Of a DNA stretch of 64,000 nt, positions 19,569 to 29,176 are shown one piece after another. The stretch is from the NCBI RefSeq assembly GCF_002211305.1, contig NZ_LOKW01000002.1, forward strand, positions 124,001-188,000, in the 5' to 3' direction. The notes beneath the pieces were generated by a model. It ran no database searches. It was not told the DNA's origin and was given only the letters and a program-made list of their open reading frames with translations. The stretch's first letter is position 1. The number at the start of each line of letters is the position of its first letter. The position numbers and the translations under genes were made by a program. This DNA comes from Rhizobium sp. R634 (lineage in GTDB: Bacteria; Pseudomonadota; Alphaproteobacteria; Rhizobiales; Rhizobiaceae).

Positions 19569-21776
19569 TTAATTTTCAGGTTCAAGCATGATTGTTGCCA
19601 AAGGCGGCAGCGTTATCGAGCAGGTGATGGCGCCGCCGGCATTGACGGCCTGCACGCGCCCGCCATTGCCCTTGCCGCTGCCGCCGTAGATGTCGGCATC
19701 GGTGTTCAGAATTTCCCGCCAGCGCCCCTCGGACGGCAGGCGGATCGAATAGTTCTCGCGGTAAACGGGAGTGAAATTAGTGATGACGGCGACCGGTTTT
19801 TCTCCGGGCGCCTTGCGCAGCCAGGCGAAGACGGAATTCTCGCCATCGTCGGCCACCAGCCATTCGAAACCCTCGCCCTCGCAATCGCGTGCATGCAACG
19901 CCGGCTTGCTGCGATAGGTGAGATTGAGGTCGCGCACCAGGCGGCGCATGCCCTCGTGCATGCGGTACTGAAGCAGGTTCCAGTCGAGCGACTTATTCTC
20001 GCTCCACTCGCTCCACTGGGCGAATTCCTGGCCCATGAACAACAGCTTCTTGCCGGGATAGCCCCACATATAGGCATAGTAGGCGCGCAGATTGGCGAAC
20101 TTCTGCCAGTCGTCGCCCGGCATCTTGGCGATAAGCGAGCCCTTTCCGTGAACGACTTCGTCATGCGACAGCGGCAGGACGAAATTTTCCGAATAGGCAT
20201 AGAGCAGGCCGAAAGTCAGTTCGTTGTGGTGGTGTTTGCGATGCACGGGATCGCGGCTCATGTAGCTCAGCGTGTCGTGCATGAAGCCCATGTTCCACTT
20301 GAAGCCGAAGCCGAGCCCGCCTTCGTGCACCGGCTGTGAAACCTTCGGCCAGGAGGTCGATTCCTCGGCGATGGTCATGACGTTGGGGTGCTGGCCGTAG
20401 ATGCGGATGTTGAGATCCTGCAGAAAGCGGACGGCTTCGAGGTTCTCGTTGCCGCCATATTCGTTCGGGATCCATTCGCCGTGCTTGCGGGAATAATCGA
20501 GATAGAGCATCGAGGCGACGGCATCGACACGCAGGCCGTCGAGATGGAACTTCTCGGCCCAATAAAGGGCGTTGTTGACGAGATAGGAGACGACCTCGGT
20601 GCGGCCGAAGTTATAGATCGCCGTATTCCAGTCGGGATGGAAGCCCTTACGCGGGTCTTCGTGCTCGTAAAGCGCCGTGCCGTCGAACCAGCCGAGGCCA
20701 TGCTCGTCGGTCGGGAAATGCGCCGGCACCCAGTCGAGGATGACGCCGATGCCGACCTTGTGGCAGCCGTTGACGAAACGGGCGAAGCCCTCCGGCTCGC
20801 CGAAACGGGCGGTCGGTGCGTAGAGGCCGGTCGTCTGGTAACCCCAGGACGGGTCGTAGGGATGCTCGGTGATCGGCAGGAATTCGATGTGGGTAAAACC
20901 CATGTCGGCGCAATAGGGGATGAGGCTGGAGGCGAGTTCGTCCCAGGAGAGCATCGTGCCGTCCTGCCGGCGCTGCCAGGAGCCGGCATGCACCTCGTAG
21001 ATCGAGATCGGCTGGCGGCGCTTGTCGGTTTCGCGCCAATGCTTCACATGGGCTTCGTCCTCCCAGAGCTGATCCAGCTCAGCGGCGGCGATGGACGCGG
21101 TCTTTGGCCTCAGCTCGCTGCGGCGGGCGAATGGATCGGCCTTCAGCGGCAGCAGCACGCCATCATGGCCGCGGATCTCGAATTTATAGGCAACCCCGAG
21201 CGGGATATCGGGCGCGAAGATCTCCCAGATGCCGCTGTCTGTGCGTAAGCGCATGACGTGGCGACGGCCGTCCCAATTGTTGAAATCGCCGACGACCGAG
21301 ACGCGCTGCGCATTCGGCGCCCAGACGGCAAAGTGGATGCCCTGCGCGCCCTCATGCTTGATGCGGTGCGCGCCCATCTTGTCGAACAGGCGCAGATGCG
21401 AGCCTTCGCGAGCGAAATAATCGTCCATCGGCCCGAGCACCGGCCCGAAGCTGTAGGGGTCGGTCACCGCCCATTCGGCATCGCCGCGCCGAGCGCGATA
21501 GCGCACCGGCTGGAGCTTGGTTAGCGAAACCGGTCCGGCGAAGAAGCCGTCGCCATGAAGCTGTTTCAATTCGCCGATGACGCTGCCGTCGAGCGTCATC
21601 GCGGTCACTTCCTCCGCGCCCGGGATGAAGCAGCGGGCGACGAAAGCGTCGCCGGCCTGGTGCGCACCTAGGACGGCAAAAGGATTGGAGTGCGAGCCTG
21701 CAAGGATCGCCGTGATTTCATCTGCCGAAATTTCCCAGGTAAGCTGTACTTCAGGGACTTTTTTCGGCGTTTTCAT
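19569..21776 (-). CDS. glgB: 1,4-alpha-glucan branching enzyme
   Basis: A 735-residue GH13 branching enzyme. Two N-terminal beta domains (including CBM48, with HFAVWAPNAQRVSVVGDFNNW) precede the catalytic barrel, which contains the nucleophile region LRVDAVASMLY and the acid in IAEESTSWP. It introduces alpha-1,6 branches into glycogen. Its start overlaps the glgP stop by four bases (ATGA), so the two are translationally coupled. Confidence 0.97.
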   Translation of the reverse strand: MKTPKKVPEVQLTWEISADEITAILAGSHSNPFAVLGAHQAGDAFVARCFIPGAEEVTAMTLDGSVIGELKQLHGDGFFAGPVSLTKLQPVRYRARRGDAEWAVTDPYSFGPVLGPMDDYFAREGSHLRLFDKMGAHRIKHEGAQGIHFAVWAPNAQRVSVVGDFNNWDGRRHVMRLRTDSGIWEIFAPDIPLGVAYKFEIRGHDGVLLPLKADPFARRSELRPKTASIAAAELDQLWEDEAHVKHWRETDKRRQPISIYEVHAGSWQRRQDGTMLSWDELASSLIPYCADMGFTHIEFLPITEHPYDPSWGYQTTGLYAPTARFGEPEGFARFVNGCHKVGIGVILDWVPAHFPTDEHGLGWFDGTALYEHEDPRKGFHPDWNTAIYNFGRTEVVSYLVNNALYWAEKFHLDGLRVDAVASMLYLDYSRKHGEWIPNEYGGNENLEAVRFLQDLNIRIYGQHPNVMTIAEESTSWPKVSQPVHEGGLGFGFKWNMGFMHDTLSYMSRDPVHRKHHHNELTFGLLYAYSENFVLPLSHDEVVHGKGSLIAKMPGDDWQKFANLRAYYAYMWGYPGKKLLFMGQEFAQWSEWSENKSLDWNLLQYRMHEGMRRLVRDLNLTYRSKPALHARDCEGEGFEWLVADDGENSVFAWLRKAPGEKPVAVITNFTPVYRENYSIRLPSEGRWREILNTDADIYGGSGKGNGGRVQAVNAGGAITCSITLPPLATIMLEPEN

Positions 21777-24235
21777 CCGGCTCTCCAGATTTCGTCTGCA
21801 TATTGCCTGATCGTGCGGTCGGAGGAGAACCAGCCCATCCGTGCCGTATTGTTGATCGTCTTGGTGTACCAGGCGGACTGGTTGGTCCAGATCTGGTCGA
21901 CATCGCGCTGAGCCTGGGCATAGGCGTCGAAATCGGCGGCGACCATGAACCAGTCATGCGAATAAATGCCATCGATCAGCGCCGTGTAGCGGTTGCGGTC
22001 ATCCGGCGAGAAGACGCCCGAGCCGATGGCCGAGAGAGCCTGTGAGAGTTCGCGCGATCCTTCGATGATGGCGCGGGGGTTGTGGCCGTCGCTGCGGACC
22101 TTCGAGACCTCGTCGGCTCTCAGCCCGAAGATGACGATATTGTCCTCGCCGACATTGTCACGCATCTCGACATTGGCGCCGTCGAGCGTGCCGATCGTCA
22201 ACGCGCCGTTGAGGCCGAACTTCATGTTGCCGGTGCCGGATGCTTCCATGCCGGCGGTCGAGATCTGTTCGGAGAGGTCGGCGGCCGGAACCATGACTTC
22301 GGCGAGCGAAACATTGTAGTTCGGCACGAAGACGACCTTTAAGAGGCCGCGCACCGATGGGTCGTTGTTGATGGTGCGGGCGACGTCGTTGATGAGTTTG
22401 ATGATGAGCTTGGCGTTGTAGTAGCTTGGCGCCGCCTTGCCGGCGAAGAGTTTGACGCGCGGAACCCAATCCAGCTCCGGATGCGAGCGGATCTGGTCAT
22501 AGAGGGCGACGGCTTCGATGATGTTCAGAAGCTGGCGCTTGTATTCGTGGATGCGCTTGATCTGGATGTCGAACATGGCCGAGGGATCGAGCTTCACGCC
22601 CATGCGGCTGGCGACGAGATTGGAAAGAGCCACCTTGTTGGCCCGCTTCACCGCTGCGAACTTCTGCTGGAAGGTCGGATCGGAAGCATGGGCCTCGAGC
22701 GGGCGCAGCTTCTCGGCGTCATCGAGGAATTCGTCGCCGATCGCCTCGCGGATCAGGTCGGTGAGGCCGGGATTGCACTGTTGCAGCCAGCGGCGCGGCG
22801 TGATGCCGTTGGTCTTGTTGTTGATGCGGTCGGGATAGAGCTTGTGCAGGTCGGCAAAGACCGTGACCTTCATCAGATCGGTATGCAGCGCCGAGACGCC
22901 GTTGATCGAATGCGAGCCGATGAAGGCGAGGTTGCCCATGCGCACGCGGCGGTCGCCGCTTTCCTCGATCAGCGAGATCGAGCGGATTTCGCTGTCGGAA
23001 AAGTTCTTGGTTTTGCGGGCATCGAGCAGGATCTTGGCATTGATCGCATAGACGATCTGCATGTGGCGCGGCAGCAGGCGCTCGAAGAGCGGAACCGGCC
23101 AACTTTCCAGCGCCTCGGGCAGAAGCGTGTGGTTGGTGTAGGAGAAGGTGCGGCGGGTGATATCCCAGGCCTGGTCGAAATCCATGCCGTGCACGTCGCA
23201 GAGCAGGCGCACGAGTTCGGCGACGGAGACGGCCGGATGGGTGTCGTTCAGCTGGATCGCCACCTTGTCCGGCAGCGACGTGAAATCGTCATATTGCTGC
23301 AGGTGGCGGCGCAGGATGTCCTGCAGCGAAGCCGACGAGAAGAAGAATTCCTGACGCAGGCGCAATTCCTGGCCGGCAGGGGTGGCATCGGCGGGATAGA
23401 GAACCCTCGTCAGGCTTTCGGCCTTGTTGCTTTCGCGCAGCGCGCCGATGTGATCGCCGGCGTTGAAGGCGTCGAGCAGGATCGGATCGATCGGCTGCGC
23501 CGACCAGAGGCGCAGCGTGTTGACGCGTTTGCCGCGCCAGCCGACGGCCGGCGTGTCGAAGGCGGCGGCGATGACGCGCTCGGCCGGCTTCCAGACGTAG
23601 CGCGGCTGGTCGTCATGGGTGGTGATGAATTCGACGGCGCCGCCGAAGCCGATTTCGTAAGAGCTCTCGCGGCGCTCGAACTCCCAGGGATTGCCGTGGG
23701 CGAGCCAGTTTTCCGGCAGCTCCACCTGCCAGCCGTCGGCCAGCTGCTGGCGGAAGAGGCCGTGGACATAGCGGATACCGTAGCCATAGGCCGGAACGTC
23801 GACCGTTGCCATGCTCTCCATGAAACAAGCGGCGAGACGGCCGAGGCCGCCGTTGCCGAGTGCGGCATCGGGCTCCAGGCCGGCAATGACGTTGACGTCG
23901 ACGCCGAGCGAGGTCAGCGCATCGCGCACCTCTTCCATCAGGCCGAGATTGGAGACGGCGTCGCGCATCAGGCGGCCGATCAGGAATTCGAGCGATAGGT
24001 AATAGACGCGCTTGGCGCCGGTCGCATAGACCTCGCGGGTGGAAGCCATCCACTTGTCGATGATGCGGTCACGCACCACCAGGATCGTCGCGGTCAGCCA
24101 GTCATGCGGCTTCGCCACCTTGGCGTCCTTGCCGATGCGGTAGGTCAGACGTTCGATGATTTCTTCTGCGAGAATTTCCGGCCTTGAACTGCGGGGAGCG
24201 GGAGAGGGGATAACCGGCTTGGAAACGGTGTTCAT
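21773..24235 (-). CDS. glgP: Glycogen phosphorylase
   Basis: An 820-residue alpha-glucan phosphorylase. The pyridoxal phosphate lysine is Lys672 in EASGTGNMKF, and the GNGGLGRLAACF motif lies in the N-terminal half. It releases glucose-1-phosphate from glycogen. The ATG at 24235 (MNTVSKP) follows GGCGAG; a TTG five codons upstream is less likely. It is the first gene of the operon, so the operon promoter should lie between 24236 and about 24450. Having degradation and synthesis on one transcript implies that flux is set by enzyme regulation rather than by transcription alone. Confidence 0.97.
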   Translation of the reverse strand: MNTVSKPVIPSPAPRSSRPEILAEEIIERLTYRIGKDAKVAKPHDWLTATILVVRDRIIDKWMASTREVYATGAKRVYYLSLEFLIGRLMRDAVSNLGLMEEVRDALTSLGVDVNVIAGLEPDAALGNGGLGRLAACFMESMATVDVPAYGYGIRYVHGLFRQQLADGWQVELPENWLAHGNPWEFERRESSYEIGFGGAVEFITTHDDQPRYVWKPAERVIAAAFDTPAVGWRGKRVNTLRLWSAQPIDPILLDAFNAGDHIGALRESNKAESLTRVLYPADATPAGQELRLRQEFFFSSASLQDILRRHLQQYDDFTSLPDKVAIQLNDTHPAVSVAELVRLLCDVHGMDFDQAWDITRRTFSYTNHTLLPEALESWPVPLFERLLPRHMQIVYAINAKILLDARKTKNFSDSEIRSISLIEESGDRRVRMGNLAFIGSHSINGVSALHTDLMKVTVFADLHKLYPDRINNKTNGITPRRWLQQCNPGLTDLIREAIGDEFLDDAEKLRPLEAHASDPTFQQKFAAVKRANKVALSNLVASRMGVKLDPSAMFDIQIKRIHEYKRQLLNIIEAVALYDQIRSHPELDWVPRVKLFAGKAAPSYYNAKLIIKLINDVARTINNDPSVRGLLKVVFVPNYNVSLAEVMVPAADLSEQISTAGMEASGTGNMKFGLNGALTIGTLDGANVEMRDNVGEDNIVIFGLRADEVSKVRSDGHNPRAIIEGSRELSQALSAIGSGVFSPDDRNRYTALIDGIYSHDWFMVAADFDAYAQAQRDVDQIWTNQSAWYTKTINNTARMGWFSSDRTIRQYADEIWRAG

Positions 24236-24449
24236 GGTAGATCTCGCCAATTTTAATTTGGTTTCAGGGTGTTATGCCTGATCTAATCGATTTGTCGCTT
24301 GCACTGACCACAGTTTATGCATCGTTAGGAAGCACTTGCAACAAAGGATTTGGGCAAACGAAAAATTTGCGAAACCTCCATATTCACGTCATCGGAGGGG
24401 CTTGATTCCAATCGCTTTTCCCGATCTGATGCGCGGGCTAGCGATAACG

Positions 24450-24483
24450 AAAAGCCGCGCCGGTTTGTTCCGGCGCGGCTTTT
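24450..24483 (-). terminator. Bidirectional Rho-independent terminator
   Basis: A perfect 14-bp inverted repeat (AAAAGCCGCGCCGG / CCGGCGCGGCTTTT) with a six-base loop. It lies 26 bases after the stop of the TadG-like gene and carries T residues on both sides, so it can end transcription of that gene on the minus strand. Confidence 0.85.
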
Positions 24484-24508
24484 CGTTGGGTCTTTTCGCC
24501 GTGGTCGC

Positions 24509-25744
24509 TCAGTTCGTCAGGCGCGTCACCTGTGCGGAGGCCTTCGCTCCGATCGCCTTGAACGCGGCCAGGAGGTCTTCCATCTTTTCCGCCTGGAAAT
24601 AATGGGCGTCATCGGAGGCGCAATAATGCAGCAGCGCCTGGCCGCCCGCCGGCGCCATGAAGGCGATCGTATAGACTTCGATGCCCTTGGATTTCGCGGT
24701 ATCGCATGTTGCCTTGGTCAAGGTGTCGTACGAACGGCCGCCACTGCTGTCGTTGTTGTTGTCGCCGTCCGTCATGAAGACGATGTATTTCTTGGGCGCC
24801 TGCCCGGTCTTCAGCTTGTGGGCGGCGTCCTCGGCATCGTTTCCGGCGGCGTTCTTGGCCGTCAAAGACGTGTAGGCCGTGTTCATCGCGCCGCTTGAAT
24901 TGGTGCCGCCATTGGCCTGAAGCGCGTTGACATAGCTCGTGACGCCGGCCGTTCCCCAGGCGAGGCTGCTGGGTGAATATTGAACGATATCGTAGGATAC
25001 CGCGCCGGTGCGCACATATTCCGCATTGGGATCGGCGCTGTCGAGCTGGCCGAAGAGATTGCCGGCGGCGATCTTCAGCGCCTCTATCTTGGTATAGTAA
25101 TTCGCCCGGCTGCCGGTGCAGGTGTCGTAAACCCACTTGTTCTTTTTATTGTAGTGGCCGTTGCAGTCGTAGGTGTAGGATTCCGTCGGATCATCCTCGT
25201 TGACGGTTGCGGTATCCTCTCCCATCGAGCCCGATTTATCGAGCGCGAGATACATGGAAATCGAGCCCTGGCTCTGCGATTGGCCGCTGGTCGTCGTGCC
25301 CGACGTCGCAAGATGCTGCGTGCTGAAGCCGACCGCCTGCATGAGCGGATTGACCGTGAGGTCGTAGCTCGGCGAAACCGTGACCTGGTAGGATGTCGAT
25401 TTGCCCGAGGTGGTCGTCTTGATGTCGACCGCGGTCGCGCTCTTGATATCGATGCCGCTCTGCAGGTAGTTCGCCATCTGTCCGGCGACGAAATTACGCG
25501 CGTAGGCCTGAGCCTCAGAGGTTTGGATCGTGCCGTTCGCCAGGGCGGTGGCCGTTGCGAGCGCGGCGGAATCGGCCGCCTCCTGCAACTGCTGCTTGGA
25601 GAGCAGCATGTCTCCGACCTGTATCGCCATGCCGGCAGCGCCGAGCAGGACCGGCGCCATAATCGCCGTCATGATACCAAAATTACCGCCACGGTCGCTG
25701 AACATGCGACGCAGGCAGGGACGCAAAAACGAGGTGCTCATCAT
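24509..25744 (-). CDS. TadG-like pilus-assembly protein with VWA domain
   Basis: A 411-residue protein. Its N-terminus is the TadE/TadG-type cytoplasmic stub and hydrophobic helix (DRGGNFGIMTAIMAPVLLG, about 17-40), followed by QLQEAADSAALA typical of Flp-pilus TadG proteins. A von Willebrand factor A domain follows with a complete MIDAS start (Asp169, Ser171, Ser173 in DKSGS) and a later TDGD motif. TadG proteins are inner-membrane anchored with a periplasmic VWA domain. No other tad or cpa genes are in this window, so it is an orphan here. Two adjacent ATG codons (25744 and 25741) could start it. Confidence 0.87.
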   Translation of the reverse strand: MMSTSFLRPCLRRMFSDRGGNFGIMTAIMAPVLLGAAGMAIQVGDMLLSKQQLQEAADSAALATATALANGTIQTSEAQAYARNFVAGQMANYLQSGIDIKSATAVDIKTTTSGKSTSYQVTVSPSYDLTVNPLMQAVGFSTQHLATSGTTTSGQSQSQGSISMYLALDKSGSMGEDTATVNEDDPTESYTYDCNGHYNKKNKWVYDTCTGSRANYYTKIEALKIAAGNLFGQLDSADPNAEYVRTGAVSYDIVQYSPSSLAWGTAGVTSYVNALQANGGTNSSGAMNTAYTSLTAKNAAGNDAEDAAHKLKTGQAPKKYIVFMTDGDNNNDSSGGRSYDTLTKATCDTAKSKGIEVYTIAFMAPAGGQALLHYCASDDAHYFQAEKMEDLLAAFKAIGAKASAQVTRLTN

Positions 25745-25855
25745 GTTCACCCAACTGAAAACCCTGTGAGGTGATTTACGCACGCTGCTTCTTTACGCCG
25801 CCCTTACGGCATCAATAAAATTTTAACGAATCCGGCAATTTTTCCAGTTTTGGGA

Positions 25856-26734
25856 TTATTTCAGCGGGATCACATCAACTGCCTGAACGGCGCGCTGGCC
25901 GCCATAGCTTTTCAACACGCCGATGACGGGCACGACGTCGGAATAGTCCCGGCCATAGGCGACGACGATATGATCGGTGCCGGCGGGGATATTGTTGGTC
26001 GGATCGAGCTCGATCCAGCCGATCGTCTCGCCGCACCAGATCCGCACCCAGGCATGCATGGCGTCCGCCCCTTCCAGCCGTTCCTTGCCGGGTGGCGGAA
26101 TGGTGCGCAGGAAGCCGGAGACGTAGCCGGCGGGAATGCCGAGGCTGCGGAGCGCCAGGATCATGATGTGGGTGAAATCCTGGCAGACGCCGCGCTTCAG
26201 TTTGAATGCCTCGATCGGCGTCGTGTCCACTGTCGTGGCATCGGGATCGTAAGTGAAGTCCTTGTTGATGCGGGCGCAGAGCGCATGGGCGATCTGCATG
26301 GCAGTCAGCTGGGGAGTGGCGCAGCTTCGCGCATAATCGGCGATCTCGCGCGCCTGCGTCAGGCGCGGGCTGCCGCCGAGAAAGTGATGCGGCGAGTCCG
26401 GCGCCAGCGACCACACGCCCGATATCTCCTCCGGCAGATCGGCCAGCAGCGGCGAGAAATCGGCGGCGATCGGCTGACTATCCACCTGCACGCGGGCTTG
26501 CATGCGAATGTCGAGCGCCTCGTGCGGCGCCCGCAGCATGAAGGAGGTGGCGGGATGGCTGAAGAAATCGACGAAATGCGACTGCTCGTCCGGCGTCGGC
26601 GAAATGGTGATCGAGCCGGCGACCAGGCGCTGCCGGTTGGTGAGCGATAGCGGCATCAGCCGCATGATATGGCGGGCGCCGGAGGCCGGCACGTCGTAGC
26701 TGTAACCCATGCGGAGCGAAAGATCGTAGAGCAC
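25856..26734 (-). CDS. Transglutaminase-like cysteine protease family protein
   Basis: A 292-residue protein with an N-terminal beta domain (bacterial transglutaminase-like N region, about 1-80) and a transglutaminase core whose triad is visible: Cys184 (RGVCQDFTH), His227 (AMHAWVRIW) and Asp244 (IELDPTNN). It starts four bases before the stop of the ATP-grasp/Alpha-E gene, in an apparent operon with it and the 29177-32503 gene. Enzymes of this family act on peptide or isopeptide bonds, but the substrate for this cluster is not established. Confidence 0.9.
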   Translation of the reverse strand: MLYDLSLRMGYSYDVPASGARHIMRLMPLSLTNRQRLVAGSITISPTPDEQSHFVDFFSHPATSFMLRAPHEALDIRMQARVQVDSQPIAADFSPLLADLPEEISGVWSLAPDSPHHFLGGSPRLTQAREIADYARSCATPQLTAMQIAHALCARINKDFTYDPDATTVDTTPIEAFKLKRGVCQDFTHIMILALRSLGIPAGYVSGFLRTIPPPGKERLEGADAMHAWVRIWCGETIGWIELDPTNNIPAGTDHIVVAYGRDYSDVVPVIGVLKSYGGQRAVQAVDVIPLK

Positions 26735-26738
26735 GGCA

Positions 26739-29150
26739 TCACCCGAGATAGGTCTGGGCGAGCAGATCGGAAAGCTGCTCCAATTCGCGTTCGAGCCGCT
26801 GGTAAACGTCGGCTCCCATGCCCTCCGGCGTCATCACCGCCAGGCCCGAATGCAGCCGCATCGCCTCGCGGTAGAAGGGCGACATCTGGCCGTTGATCAG
26901 GGCATTCGGCAGTTGCTCGACCTCGTGATGGATCTCGTTGACCTGGAAGAGGACCGAGCGCGGGTTGAGGGGGTCGAGCGCCAGCAGGTCGGTCACCGTC
27001 AGCCGCGCCGTGTTGACGTTATAGCGGCGGCGATGGGTCATGACGCTGTCGCCGATCTCCAGCAGCATGTCGAGTGCGCCGTCGGGCGCTTCCGGGCCGG
27101 ACATGTGGCCGAGCAGACGGGTCATGTGCAGGCCGCGCTCGATATAGCGGCCAAGCGAGAGGAAGCGCCAGCCCATGAAACGGTACATGTTTTCGTGCAC
27201 GAGGCCGGCAAAACCCGCGAGCTTGCGCAGGAGGATCGTCATCGCATGGCTGGCGTCATCGCCGGCGGAGACGGTGACGTGGAAGCGGCGGGCGGTCTTG
27301 GCGAGATCGTTGAGCGCTAGCCAACCATCCGGCGAGAAACGGTCGCGGATGTTGCTGGCGGAATAGACGGCGCTGTCGATGTTGCGCAGCAGCGTTTCGG
27401 GCACGGGCTCGGCGGTATCGATATCGACGGCTGCGAGATAGGCGGAAACGTCGGCAAGCAGCGGCTGGCTCGGATCGGCGGCTTCGGCAAAACGCGCATG
27501 CCAGGCGCGCAGGATGCGCAGCGCGCCTTCGGCGCGTTCGATGTAGCGGCCGAGCCAGAAAAGGTTGTCGGCCGCCCGGCTCGGCAGGCTGCCCGGCATG
27601 TTGCGGGTGAAGCTGCCTTCGGCCGGCAGCAGCGTGTGACGCTCGACCGGTTTGTCGCTGACGATCCAGACGTCGGCGGCCGCTCCGCCCGACTGCATGG
27701 CGATCGCCGCGGCGTCGGCGCCGGAGCCGATGCGAGCAAAGCCGCCGGGCATGATCTGCCAGCCGTTCGCCGTGCGGGCGGCGAAGACGCGCAGCGACAT
27801 CGGCCGCGGCATGAGCTTGCCGTCCACCCAGGCCGGCGTCGTCGAGAGTGTGACGACCTCCTGTCCCACAAGTTTCGGGCCGTCCGAGTTCAGCCAGTCG
27901 GCAATGGAATCCTTGGCGGTTGCGCGCAGCGACGAGCCGAGCACGGATTCGCCGTTGTCGTCGAAGAAGGGCGCGCGGGAATAGGCCGGGCCGATCACCA
28001 TTTTCTCGATATTCTTGGAGACCTGTTCGCGCTCTTCCTTCTGGCCGCACCACCAGGTGGCGATCGAGGGCAGTTTCAGGTCCTGCCCCAAGAGATGCCG
28101 GCAGATGGTCGGCATGAACGCCAGAAGCGCCCGGGTCTCGAGAATGCCGGTGCCGAGGGCGTTGACGATTGTGACGCTTTCGGCGCGCAGCGCCTCCACG
28201 AGGCCGGGGGTGCCGATATGCGAATTCTGGTTCAGCTCCAGCGGGTCGGCAAAGGCCGAATCGAGACGGCGCCAGAGCACGCCGATCGGCTTCAGGCCGG
28301 CGACGGTGCGGACCATGACGCGGCCCTTGACGACGGTGAGATCCTCGCCCTCGAGCAGCATGAAGCCGAGATAGCGGGCGATATAGGCGTGTTCGTAATA
28401 GGTCTCGTTGGCCGGGCCCGGCGTCAGCACGGCGATGCGGTCGTCGCCCGAATGTTTCATGCCCTGCAGCGCGTCGCGGAAGGCGCCGAAGAAGGAGGCG
28501 AGGCGATGGACCGGGGTTTCGGCGTAGATGTCGGAGAAGGCACGGGTCGTCGCCACGCGGTTTTCCAGCGCGAAGCCAGCGCCGGATGGGGCCTGGGTGC
28601 GGTCTGCCAGCACCCACCAGTTGCCGTCAGGCCCGCGGCCGATCTCGAAGGCGCAGAAATGCAGATAATGGCCGGACGCCGGCCGGATGCCGGCGAGCGG
28701 GCGCTGGAATTCGGGATTGGCGGCGATCAGCGCCGGCGGCAGGAAACCTTCCTCCACCAGCCGGTTCTCGCCGTAGATATCGGCAATGATCGCCTCAAGG
28801 AGGTCGGCCCGCTGGACGAGGCCGGCCGAGAGCGCCTGCCATTCGCGCTCGTCGATGAGCACCGGGATATGCGAGATCGGCCAGGCGCGTTCGCCGGTGC
28901 CCTTGCTGCCATAGGCGCGATAGAAAACGCCGGCATCCCTCAGGTAGCGGTCGGCGCGGGCAAAACGCTCGGCGAGATCCGGCATTGCGCCGAGATGCGA
29001 GAGGAAACGCTGCCAGACGGGGCGGACCACGCCCTTGTTGTCGACCATTTCGTCGGCGATGCCGGGAAGCGGCGCATAATCGAAGGCCGCATCCTTGCCG
29101 ATGCTGCCTTCAGTCTCCTCCCTGCGCTCCACTGCCGGTCTCTTACTCAT
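26739..29150 (-). CDS. Circularly permuted ATP-grasp / Alpha-E fusion protein
   Basis: An 803-residue fusion. Residues about 50-480 match the circularly permuted ATP-grasp family (formerly DUF404/DUF407): recognisable parts are VLIDEREWQALSAG, ILTPGPANETYYEHAY and LLEGEDLTV. The C-terminal third (about 495-803, from LPSRAADNLFWLGRYIERAE) is the all-helical Alpha-E domain (DUF403), often encoded as a separate gene. The start MSKRPAV was chosen because upstream codons are open but unlike the family. Family context suggests peptide ligase activity (ATP-grasp forms amide bonds), but the product is unknown. It sits between two transglutaminase genes. Confidence 0.9.
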   Translation of the reverse strand: MSKRPAVERREETEGSIGKDAAFDYAPLPGIADEMVDNKGVVRPVWQRFLSHLGAMPDLAERFARADRYLRDAGVFYRAYGSKGTGERAWPISHIPVLIDEREWQALSAGLVQRADLLEAIIADIYGENRLVEEGFLPPALIAANPEFQRPLAGIRPASGHYLHFCAFEIGRGPDGNWWVLADRTQAPSGAGFALENRVATTRAFSDIYAETPVHRLASFFGAFRDALQGMKHSGDDRIAVLTPGPANETYYEHAYIARYLGFMLLEGEDLTVVKGRVMVRTVAGLKPIGVLWRRLDSAFADPLELNQNSHIGTPGLVEALRAESVTIVNALGTGILETRALLAFMPTICRHLLGQDLKLPSIATWWCGQKEEREQVSKNIEKMVIGPAYSRAPFFDDNGESVLGSSLRATAKDSIADWLNSDGPKLVGQEVVTLSTTPAWVDGKLMPRPMSLRVFAARTANGWQIMPGGFARIGSGADAAAIAMQSGGAAADVWIVSDKPVERHTLLPAEGSFTRNMPGSLPSRAADNLFWLGRYIERAEGALRILRAWHARFAEAADPSQPLLADVSAYLAAVDIDTAEPVPETLLRNIDSAVYSASNIRDRFSPDGWLALNDLAKTARRFHVTVSAGDDASHAMTILLRKLAGFAGLVHENMYRFMGWRFLSLGRYIERGLHMTRLLGHMSGPEAPDGALDMLLEIGDSVMTHRRRYNVNTARLTVTDLLALDPLNPRSVLFQVNEIHHEVEQLPNALINGQMSPFYREAMRLHSGLAVMTPEGMGADVYQRLERELEQLSDLLAQTYLG

Positions 29151-29176
29151 CAAAACCCAAGCCCTGCCCCTCGGCC

